DNA of 64,000 nt from Nageia nagi (lineage: Eukaryota > Pinophyta), in assembly GCA_050084985.1 (NCBI GenBank), contig JBITNC010000001.1, forward strand, positions 154,132,001-154,196,000, written 5' to 3'. The notes below the pieces were generated by a model. That model saw nothing but the letters and a program-made list of their open reading frames with translations. It ran no database searches and was not told the origin of the DNA. The number at the start of each line of letters is the position of its first letter. Position 1 is the first letter of the stretch. This document shows positions 56,209-64,000 of the stretch, piece after piece. The translations under genes and the position numbers were made by a program.

Positions 56209-57395
56209 TGTGACATGCCCCTTGCATCCTTTTAATTAATTATGGAATCCAAAAAATTCCCCTTTGTAATATATTTTATCATTGCATTGTACTTTTGAGT
56301 TATGACTTGGTATAGAAGAATTAAAGGGTCAGTAGACCTCACTACGAGCCCCAAGTGGGACATTTACCTCCCAAGCATAGAAGAGGAGTTTTCTTGTACT
56401 TAGAGATCTTGATCATGATTATGGAAAATCCAAGGTCTTTTTAGCACTTAGATGGATGGATGATCTCTTGTGTATATGTGCCATCCTTAGGGAGACTCTT
56501 ATACCTCGACATTGGTCCATGATGACACCTAACCCCCATGCATAACCCTTAGATCCATGTTAGGCATGCATGGTACTCCATACCCCCATGGTGGTATTTA
56601 TGGCACTCTAGGCCCCCATGGTGGCATGCTTGACCCATAGGCACCCACATTGATCATTATTCAATCCCTAGGAGGGTAACATTAAATTAGAGGAGCTAGG
56701 AATGATTCCTAGGTGAGTTCTAGATCTAGTAAAGTGTTATAAAAAGGCATTGGAACCTCATACCTAGATATGCTTGATTATTATTACACTTATATCATCC
56801 AGAGGATAAGAAGACTTAGTGACACTAATCAAACCACTAGGTGCAACATGTAGGAGGATTAATAGGATGAGGGATCCTGTTAGTCTATGATACTAGTGTA
56901 ACACCCTTACCCATTTAGTGGTATTCCAAGGTTATGCTTCTACTATTCAGTTGGTCACCAAGATCAAAGGAGAGTTCCTTTGATGGAGAGGATTTAGGTT
57001 CTAAAGGAGAAAGATTATCCCATTGTTCCATTCATTCATCCAGCATTGAGGATATACATGGTGCCCTAGTTGTCTCTTTGGAGGCCAGCATTTAGCTCTA
57101 GGAGCTCTATATATTATTATTACTTTATTCATATCTTCTATATAGCCATTGGGTATTTGTATCTCTTATTTATGTTGTGCATACTTTTCTATTAGCATCA
57201 TTGGATTAATTTTGCATGTATGTGTTTGTATGAGCTAGACATTGGTATTGTGAGATCGTGTTGGTTGATAACTAGTAATTATAGTTGGATGTTGGTATAT
57301 ATTCATTTTTGGAGTTTGATTCGAATTTTCTAATCCATATGTTAGGGTTTATTAGGTTGAATTTGCTAATTTGCACTTGAGATTATATTCAAACC
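56209..57395 (+). repeat. 3' LTR of chromovirus
   Basis: It starts TGTGACATGCCCC right after the chromodomain and purine-rich sequence GAGAGGGGAGGC. It is collinear with the reverse complement of 386-1530 through the repeated U3 block, TATA box and the block ending TTTGCACTTGAGATT. The end is near 57395. Confidence 0.8.
56737..56747 (+). promoter_or_regulatory. LTR TATA box
   Basis: TTATAAAAAGG, in the same position relative to the U3 repeat block as in the copy at 1031. Confidence 0.55.
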
Positions 57396-57419
57396 TGGAT
57401 CTTGGCAAGGACATATTAT

Positions 57420-57925
57420 ATCAAGATACCAAGAGAAGAGGGCATCTTAGGGAGCTCAGTATGATAGGAATCTCAAGAATGTGGGTTTTGTACAACCCAT
57501 AGATCCATGGTTGGTAGATTCTTAATCTCTTACCTCATACTCAATTCCCTATCTAACCTATCATCCTCATGCAACTCTTCTCTTTCATTTAGAATAGGAC
57601 ATGGGGGGCTAATTCACCTCTTTGACTCCTCATGAACACCCACATGCCTATTTAGTTTCTATTGCATGGTGGTGATGATTCCTATCATGTTATTGATGGG
57701 CAAAATGAGCTCATTAAACTTCAATTCAAGTGTGAAATCTTTAAATAGAGTAAAGATTCTCCTCCTAGATGATGTAGATCTCTCTCTTGGCACATCCTCC
57801 TCTTCACCAAATGCACCTTCATTAGATGCTTCATTCATCTATGGCCTTTGTTCTTCCTCTTGGATGACCCTAGAATGTATATCCTCTACCTACGATCTTT
57901 CACTCTTCCTAGAAGATGCCATTTC
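57420..57925 (-). pseudogene. gag 5' portion of chromovirus-like element
   Basis: On the minus strand a frame starts at about 57925 with MASSRKSERS and continues with EEEDVPRERSTSSRRR and FTLELKFNELILPINNMIGI. It follows a primer site and LTR end at 57990-58190, the proper order for a 5' end. It carries stops and loses similarity toward 57420, where it meets the oppositely oriented LTR. No capsid motif remains. Confidence 0.5.
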
Positions 57926-57989
57926 CTTCCAAATGATGGATTTAGTGTAATAGCGATGAACTAATGGTAACATTCACAAGTTGGCCCAA

Positions 57990-58008
57990 TCCAAACTTTG
58001 ATACCATT
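57990..58008 (-). promoter_or_regulatory. Primer-binding site (tRNA-Met type)
   Basis: The minus strand reads TTTACAATGGTATCAAAG, with TGGTATCAAAG close to the initiator tRNA-Met complement, between the LTR end and gag. Confidence 0.6.
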
Positions 58009-58009
58009 G

Positions 58010-58190
58010 TAAATATTGAAATACAATCTATGCACATATACCAATGTCTGGCTATAATTAGCAATTATTAGCCAATGTAAGCTCATAATACCAACATATG
58101 GATCCTACAAACACATACATACAAAAGTAATCCAACAATGCCAAAATATAAGTATGCACAACACAATTATGAGATCCAAATATAATGAAC
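58010..58190 (-). repeat. LTR 3'-end fragment of the chromovirus family
   Basis: The minus strand carries TTGTGTTGTGCATACTT, ATGTATGTGTTTGTA and AGCCAGACATTGGTATAT in the same order as 57150-57300 of the plus-strand LTR. Only the last ~180 bp of the LTR is present. Confidence 0.65.
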
Positions 58191-58449
58191 ACATTTTTGA
58201 GAACCTTTGTATAAAGTATTATATTTTATGTGTGGTGTGGATTTTATTATAATAAATTATATGGTGTGGTGAGAACTTAATAATAATAGCTTTATTATTA
58301 TTAAGTTAATAAAAAGGGAGATATAAGGATCATGTGAGTTTTAAATATTGAAATAAAGTGCCAAGGTGAAAATAAGAAATAATAAAATATTTAAAAGGTG
58401 ATTTAAGTCATTTCAGGGTTTCACTCCCTCAATGCAAAATTAGAATATC

Positions 58450-58457
58450 TATAAAAG
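58450..58457 (+). promoter_or_regulatory. LTR TATA box, element C
   Basis: TATAAAAG followed by GAGATGAGAGG, in the middle of the LTR, where the retroelement transcript would begin about 30 bp further on. Confidence 0.55.
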
Positions 58458-58539
58458 GAGATGAGAGGTTCCCGCTTGGATATCAATTTGAGTTATTTAT
58501 TTGGATTCTCTCCAAAAAAAGAACCCTTAGTGGATGGAT

Positions 58540-58625
58540 AGACATTGAGGATGAAAACCCACTTGAGGATAGACACTGAAGATAAAAACCCACTTGAGGA
58601 TAAACATTAAGGATGAAAACCTTCA
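58540..58625 (+). repeat. Three-fold ~30-bp repeat in the LTR
   Basis: GATAGACATTGAGGATGAAA then ACCCACTTGAG repeats three times with small changes (GACACTGAAGATAAAA, AACATTAAGGATGAAA), downstream of the TATA box, probably within the transcribed leader. Confidence 0.7.
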
Positions 58626-59295
58626 TTATCTAAGGAGCTTGAGATAAAAACCATAAAGTTTTTGATGGTTCTTCATCTCAAATCTACCCTAGGAGAGGGT
58701 TATTAACCAGTTGAGATAGATTTATCATTATTGATAGCTTTTGAGGCTCTTAGAGGATAGATATTGTAAACTTGGAGTTTTGTTTGGCTTGTTGGAAGGT
58801 CTATTTGATCACTTTATGTTGAGATTCCCATCATTTTCTACTTCAAACCTAGACATTGGCTTTCTAAGGATTATGGGACTATTTGTGAGGTCAAATCCTT
58901 ATCATTTTTTGCCCAATTTTGCATTAGATTGGGACATTTAGTATAGGAGATTAGACTGATAATTTTAGGGTGTTATTTGACTATTTAGGGTCCATATTCT
59001 CCAAATCTATATATTGCAACAAGACATTGGTTTCTTGGGTTAGATTTACAACATATTTGAGGTAATAAATTAACCTTGTACAAATTGACCTGTGAATTAC
59101 AATATTATATGTATCTACCATCTGGATTGAATCAATAAAAGCCTTATTTTGGTGCATATATATAGTGTTTTTGAATTATAAATGTGATAATTGAATAGAT
59201 CTAAGAATTATTCCCTCTGATCTATAAGTTTTAATGCAAAATTTGATTATTTTCATAGTTAGGATTTGAAAATTTTTAGAACTAGGTCATTTTAG

Positions 59296-59306
59296 TGGTA
59301 TCAAAG
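59296..59306 (+). promoter_or_regulatory. Primer-binding site, element C
   Basis: TGGTATCAAAG, close to the plant initiator tRNA-Met complement, 190 bp before the gag start. Confidence 0.7.
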
Positions 59307-59497
59307 TTATGATTTTGTTATCTTATGGAGATTCTAGCTAGGGTTTTAAAGGAAAAATTAGATCAAGTATTTTTTAGTTGATGGGTATTAAAAATTTAGA
59401 AGTAATTCAATAGATTAAAGGTTTTTATGCTCATAGGTATTCTTATTTTCTGTTAATCTATGAGTTTTACAATGCAGCAATTTATTTTGGGATTTCT

Positions 59498-60565
59498 ATG
59501 AACCAAATACTCCCAATATGTCACCAATATCATCTAAGGGGAAGGAGAAATCAACAAGATCAAATTGAAGAATATATTCAAGAAGAGGAATTATTTTATC
59601 AAATTGGGACAATGGTAGGGCAAGAAATAGGTCATGAATCAATTTTTTTTAAAAAAAAAAAAAAACTTAAGAAGAGGTTGAAATGAACATTAAATTGATA
59701 ATGTAAATTATGACTCAAATGGTACAACAACAAGCAAATATGTTGAAGCTATTAAAGGAGAAAATAAATGGAAAATAAGCCATATCCATGAATCATCTTG
59801 TAGCTAAGAAAAATCTCCTCCAAATAGGAGAACATCAAGTCATGTGTTATCTACTAGTCTACTACCAAAGCCATCAAAACCAATGTTCACTCAACAAGTT
59901 TTGGATCAAAAATTGAAGGTGATTTGGAATTATTTTTTGCTAAATATATGTTAAAATATGAAGCATTTATAACAGTTTTCAACTTTAAAAAATGGCTTAG
60001 AATTGTTGGTAAAAATGTTACAGGAACGGAAGAGGCTAGAAATAAAAAATTGCAATAGAAAACTCAAATTTCTATTTTCAATGGTAGTAAGGATATATTG
60101 TTAGCTAGAGCATGGATTTTAAAACTAAAAATTTATTTCACCTTGGAACCCATACTAAAAGAAGATGTAATATAGTTGGCTGCATTAAGTTTGGAAGGTG
60201 TTGCCTATGATTGGTGGCACAATGGACTTATTACTCAAGGACATGATAGAGTGACTACATTTGAAGATTTCAGTGCAAACATTTTGGGAAGATTTGATAG
60301 AAAGAATGTTGAATAATATTTTAAATAATTGTACACATTAAAACAATCATCTTCCTTGCATGAATACATAGAAGAGTTTGAAAATATTACTTTCTAGGTA
60401 TAGAATATTTCTCCTAGTAGAGTCACTTACTTGTTTATTGTTGGTTTGATTGATCCACTTAGAGGTTTAGCAAAAGGTTTTGAACCAAAAAATTTGGAGA
60501 GTGCTTTACAAAAGGCTCTTAAGTTAGAGTCTAAGTACCTTTCCCTCCAAAAATAAATACTTGAT
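59498..60565 (+). pseudogene. gag of gypsy element C
   Basis: The likely start MNQILPICHQYH is followed by an RGRRNQQDQIEEY segment and a Lys run. After frameshifts the capsid domain reads AWILKLKIYFTLEPILKEDV, then LAALSLEGVAYDWWHNGLIT, FEDFSANILGRFDRKNVE and SSSLHEYIEEFENI. The L.G.A..W......T...F...F..RF motif is the Ty3/gypsy gag signature. It ends with RGLAKGFEPKNLESALQKAL. Several stops are present. Confidence 0.8.
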
Positions 60566-60734
60566 TCATAACTTGCCCAACAAATCATTCAAGAGTCCTT
60601 ACCCATAAACTTTTTAAAGGGGTACTCCATCAAAGTCATCTACAAGAGTTCCTCTTCCTCCTACATAATATTTTCCAAGGAGACCATTCCCACCCCTAAA
60701 AGGTAATAGGAAATTGGATCAAAATTCTAGAAAT

Positions 60735-60835
60735 GAGTTAAGAAGAAAAAAGTTATATTTTGATTGTAAGAAACCTTGGGAGATCGATCATAGATGTCTT
60801 GGCAAAGGGGAAGTGCACTATATTGATGTATTTTA
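60735..60835 (+). pseudogene. Zinc knuckle of element C
   Basis: RRKKLYFDCKKPWEIDHRC followed by LGKGEVHYI. The C of the first Cys position is Tyr-Phe shifted (usual LCFDCKKPWEPGHRC), but the remaining C-K-x-P-W-x-x-x-H-R-C spacing is clear. It binds element RNA during packaging. Confidence 0.65.
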
Positions 60836-61039
60836 AAAGAGGAATTCGATAAGAAGTATACATCATTTGAAAGAAGACAAGAAGAATTTTATGATTTAAA
60901 GGAGTAATAAAATGCATCATTGAATGTGGCCACATCTCAAGTCAAAAATGTCACTATTTCTACTCCTTTGATAAGCACTTCTACTACAGGTACATTGGTC
61001 ACTTTGCATTGTGCTCCTTAATTTTTAATAATTAAGGTG

Positions 61040-61380
61040 TTAGGATATATTTTGGGTGAAGATGTAGTCATATTGATTGATGGTGGAGCAATACATAAAT
61101 TTATGGATTTGGGTTTTGCAAGAAGGAAAAGGGTAAAAATGGAGGACTTTCATGGATTCCAAGTTACTATCGGAAAGAGGGATATTTCTCCATGTAATAT
61201 GGTGTAAAGCATATGGAGTTTTCTATTTGTAAATATCATGACATTTCAAATTTTTATATTTTCCCTATAGGTGGTTTGCCTCATATTATGCTTGGTGCAT
61301 AATGGTTTCATGAGTTGGGTGATGTTAATAGTAATTACAAAAAGCTCACAATCAAATTTTAGTTTAAGGGGAAAGAGACA
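61040..61380 (+). pseudogene. Aspartic protease of element C
   Basis: The active-site region reads VILIDGGAIHKFMDLGFA (family LIDSGATHNFI), so DSG has become DGG. Downstream frames carry GFQVTIGKRDISPCNM and a shifted segment corresponding to LPLGGLPHIMLGA.WFHELG, the flap-to-dimer part that ends with LG..W. It would cleave the polyprotein. Confidence 0.7.
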
Positions 61381-62340
61381 TTGTTACAAAGAATGAGGGA
61401 TATGGAGTTACATATAGATTTAAAAAAAAAGGAAAGGGTCATAAAGCAAAGTGATTTTGAATGGTCTAAATGTTTATTTAACATAAAAGGTATGCCTACA
61501 ATAAAGAAAGATAGAAATGTAAAATATCCCTTACAAATTCAGCAATTATTAAATAAATATGAATCAATTTTTGGTGACATGCCATAAGGTCTACCTCCTC
61601 ATAGGGGCTTTGAACATGTAATAGAAATGGAAGAGGACAAAAAACTAGTCATGATTACTCCATACAAATATCATAAAAGCTATAAATTTGAAATAGATAA
61701 TACCATAAAATAATTGTTATCTTTAGGACACATTCAACCCAACAAAAGTCCTTTTGCTTCTAGTGTCATTTTGGTCAAGAAAAAGGATGGTACACTTTGC
61801 ATGCACATTGAATGTAGCGTGCTTAATAAAAATACCATTAAGAATAGGTATCCTATTCCCCATGTTGATGAACTCATTAATGAATTGTATGATGTCAAGT
61901 ATTTTTCAAAAATTGATTTGCATAGTGGCTATCATCAAATTAGGGTAAGAAAGGAGGATGTGTCTAAAATTGCCTTTATATGCCACTATGGTCATTTTAA
62001 GTTTCTTATGATGCCATTTGGACTTACCAATGCTCCTTCCACTTTCTAATCTACTATAAGTCATATTTTTTGAAAATATTTGAGATCTTTTGTGTTAGTA
62101 TTCTTTGATGATATTTTGATTTACAACAAGGATTAGGATGAACATGTGAAACACTTGGAAATTATTCTTGAAATTTTGCAACAACAACAATTTTATGCAA
62201 AGGATCCCAAGTATGAGTTTGGTATTACTAATATTATATATTTGGGACATATTATTAGTCACAATGAAATACATGTGGATCCTAAAAAAATTATAGCTAT
62301 TCAAAATTGGCCTACTCCCACAAATTTGACTCAACTAAGG
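61381..62340 (+). pseudogene. Reverse transcriptase of element C
   Basis: A nearly readable domain: KYESIFGDMP, GLPPHRGFEHVIEME, SLGHIQPNKSPFASSVILVK, KKDGTLCMHIECSVLNKNTI, NRYPIPHVDELINELYDVKY, FSKIDLHSGYHQIRVRKEDV, MMPFGLTNAPSTF, then the catalytic FFDDILIY at about 62101-62124 with both Asp kept, and IIYLGHIISHNEIHVDPKKI. The first catalytic Asp is in SKIDL. Only about five stops interrupt it, making it the best preserved polymerase in the window. Confidence 0.9.
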
Positions 62341-62885
62341 TGATTTATTGGATTGTGCAACTATTATAGAAGGTTCATTAAAGGATTTTCTAAACTTTAT
62401 GCTCCTATGAAAGAATTGACAAAGAATAATGTCTTTGCTTGGAGTGATGATTCCCAACATGCTTTTGAGAAATTGAAGAAGGTATTGACCACTTGCCTTA
62501 CTTTTGCTATTCCCAATTTTGATTTGCCTTTCATTATGGAATGTGATGCCTCGAGAGTAGGAATAGGGGCTATTTTAATGCAAAGAGGGCAGCCAATAGA
62601 TTTTGAGAGTAGAATGCTCTCCCCTTTAGAAAAATCCTTTAGTATCTATGAGAAAGATATTTTAGCTATTTAGCATGCCTTGGCTAAGTTTAAACAATAT
62701 CTCATTTATGGTAGATTCACCATTAAGACTAATCATAATAGCTTAAGATTTTTCTTGAATAAAAAAGACTTAAATGAGAGACAATAAAGGTGGGTCACAT
62801 AGGTACAATATTATGATTTTGATATTGAGTACAAGAAAGGGAAAGAAATACAACAATTAATGCACTTTCTAGGAGGCCACTTTTC
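62341..62885 (+). pseudogene. RT connection and RNase H of element C
   Basis: LCNYYRRFIKGFSKLYAPMK then FAWSDDSQHAFEKLKKVLTT lead into RNase H: MECDASRVGIGAILMQRGQP with the catalytic Asp, SFSIYEKDILAI with the Glu of the family (E.ELLA), and YLIYGRFTIKTNHNSLRFFL where the catalytic Asp of TDH is Asn. It ends YYDFDIEYKKGKEI. A stop follows ILAI and another follows LNERQ. Confidence 0.85.
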
Positions 62886-63365
62886 TATTCTTTTTCAGCT
62901 CTGGATGAGAATTTGAAAGCCAAATTGATCGCTAAATATGTAAAGAATAATTTTGTTGGTAAATTATTGGATGATGTAATTTTTGATGCAAAATTTAGAG
63001 TGGTTAATGGGTGGTTTTATATAAATATAGATTTTTTATTATGCCAAGATCAAAGTTAAAAGAAAAGGTTATTCTATCTCATCATGATTCACCTTATGCA
63101 GGGCATCTAGGTTTCTATATGACCTATAGGTTGGTAAGAGAGAGGTTTGCTTTGTAAGGGTTAAAGGATCATGTGGTGAAATATGTAAAAGTATGTGTTA
63201 TTCATCAAGAAAATAAAATATAACATACTTTGAGTGCAGGCCTATTACAACCACTTCCAATTCCAAAAGAGAAATGGGATAGCATCTCTATGAATTTCAT
63301 TATCAGGTTGCCTACCATGCATTGTAAGAATTGCATACATGTGGTTGTAGATAGATTGATAGTGT
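62886..63365 (+). pseudogene. Integrase of element C, truncated
   Basis: A zinc-finger region reads LSHHDSPYAGHLGFYMTYRL then VRERFAL, and YVKVCVIHQENK, where the second Cys of the HHCC motif appears lost. The start of the core follows: [19 protein letters not shown], with Asn replacing the first catalytic Asp, and HVVVDRLIV. Similarity ends abruptly at about 63362, so the rest of the core and any chromodomain are missing. Confidence 0.75.
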
Positions 63366-64000
63366 AAAATATGGACAACCTTTTAAAAATAATTTAAAAT
63401 GATTTAAACTTGATAGAAGAGACATATAATATCATAAAAATACATCTACAAAAGATTTGCAACAATACATCAGTCTTAAACTATAACCCAAATTGCTAAT
63501 ATAATAGTCTTTACTGAAATAAATTGTTGTTATAGCCATGTGAAATGTATAGGTTTCTACAAATACTTTGTGTTTTGAGAAGGGCTTCAAAATTCTTCAA
63601 AATTTGCACTTCTCCTAGCAAAAGTAGCAAACCATATATTAAAATATACCAAACAACCTCTAGTATTATAGCATGACATTGTATAGAGTACTGTAGCATG
63701 GTATTGTAGCATGACACTGTAGCATGGCATTGTATAGAGTATTTTAGCATGACACTATAGCATAGCACTATAGCATGACACTATAGTAGAATTTTAAAAG
63801 TCCTTCTTACTACAACCAATCTCTTCACAAAATCCTAAAACTCACCATCAACTTCTTTGTTTAAGCATAAAATACACTCTCTGTATGAGGATGCCAATAG
63901 ATTATGTAGGGATGATCTTTCACACCCAAAGATAATATTCTCTATGGAGGATTTCATCCCCATAAAGTTTGAAACCCTTGCAAATAGTATGTTGCAAGTT
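63366..64000. other. Unassigned sequence to window end
   Basis: It begins at the breakpoint of the integrase. Apart from a minisatellite at 63668-63790, no feature was recognised. Confidence 0.35.
63668..63790 (+). repeat. TAGCATGACAC minisatellite
   Basis: About nine imperfect 14-bp units (TAGCATGACACTA or TAGCATGGCATTG), some extended by TATAGAGTA. Low copy and diverged. Confidence 0.8.

Larger units (their letters stand above)
58229..59290 (+). repeat. 5' LTR of gypsy element C
   Basis: The right end is fixed by the primer site at 59296. The left end is estimated from a TGTGTGGTGTGG start. It contains the TATA box at 58450 and a three-fold repeat at 58540-58625. No second copy of the LTR is in the window, so the boundaries are approximate. 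Confidence 0.5.

Noticed and set aside
1-64000. rRNA genes, organelle insertions or intact host genes
   Set aside because: No conserved rRNA core words, chloroplast or mitochondrial coding motifs, or uninterrupted plant gene structures were found by eye; a database search would be needed to exclude short fragments.

Overview
The window looks like intergenic DNA from a large, AT-rich land-plant genome, most likely a gymnosperm. The signs are several plant Ty3/gypsy lineages (chromovirus with chromodomain, Tat-like with an extra RNase H, a gag-only element), intron-bearing hAT transposase genes, plant LINE ORF1 (DUF4283) fragments, telomere-like CCCTAAA repeats and CpG decay between repeat copies. 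I see no intact host gene and nothing prokaryotic. Nearly every reading frame belongs to a transposable element and carries stops or frameshifts. A 100-N assembly gap lies at 5337-5436. The species call is inference.

Layout. 1-2.2 kb: chromovirus LTR (-). 2.3-3.25 kb: fragment of a Tat LTR/leader. 4.25-5.34 kb: retrotransposon gag fragment interrupted by the end of a hAT element. 6.2-6.7 kb: LINE ORF1 fragment. 7.3-8.3 kb: diverged tandem repeat. 10.3-23 kb (all -): Tat-like element with gag, protease, extra RNase H, RT, RNase H and a truncated integrase. It is bracketed by two copies of a block made of a modular repeat and an unknown long ORF ('ORF-X'). 23.5-31.6 kb: a fold-back, then a tandem array repeat-internal-repeat-internal-repeat of an unnamed family. 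The middle repeat is broken by a gag-only LTR element, copy A.

34.2-35.1 kb: decayed unknown ORF with a polyproline run. 35.9-41.6 kb (-): six-exon hAT transposase gene (BED, DUF659, C-terminal dimerisation region). The young gag-only element copy B (36373-39005) is nested in it at a splice acceptor. 42.3-44.6 kb: exon-like remnants and AT-rich repeats. 44.6-44.9 kb: tRNA-like sequence and purine-rich minisatellite. 44.9-49.4 kb (-): two-exon transposase-like gene of an unnamed family whose intron holds interstitial telomere-like repeats. 51.5-52 kb: LINE ORF1. 52.65-53 kb: microsatellites within a perfect inverted repeat. 54.65-57.4 kb (+): chromovirus RNase H, integrase, chromodomain and 3' LTR. 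57.4-58.2 kb (-): 5' end of a related element. 58.2-63.4 kb (+): gypsy element with LTR, PBS, gag, zinc knuckle, protease, RT, RNase H and truncated integrase.

The most notable items are the gag-only family, in which Gag is fused in frame to the last residues of a chromodomain integrase; ORF-X with its modular repeat beside the Tat element; and the transposase-like gene with telomeric repeats in its intron. Coordinates of decayed regions are estimates from hand alignment.
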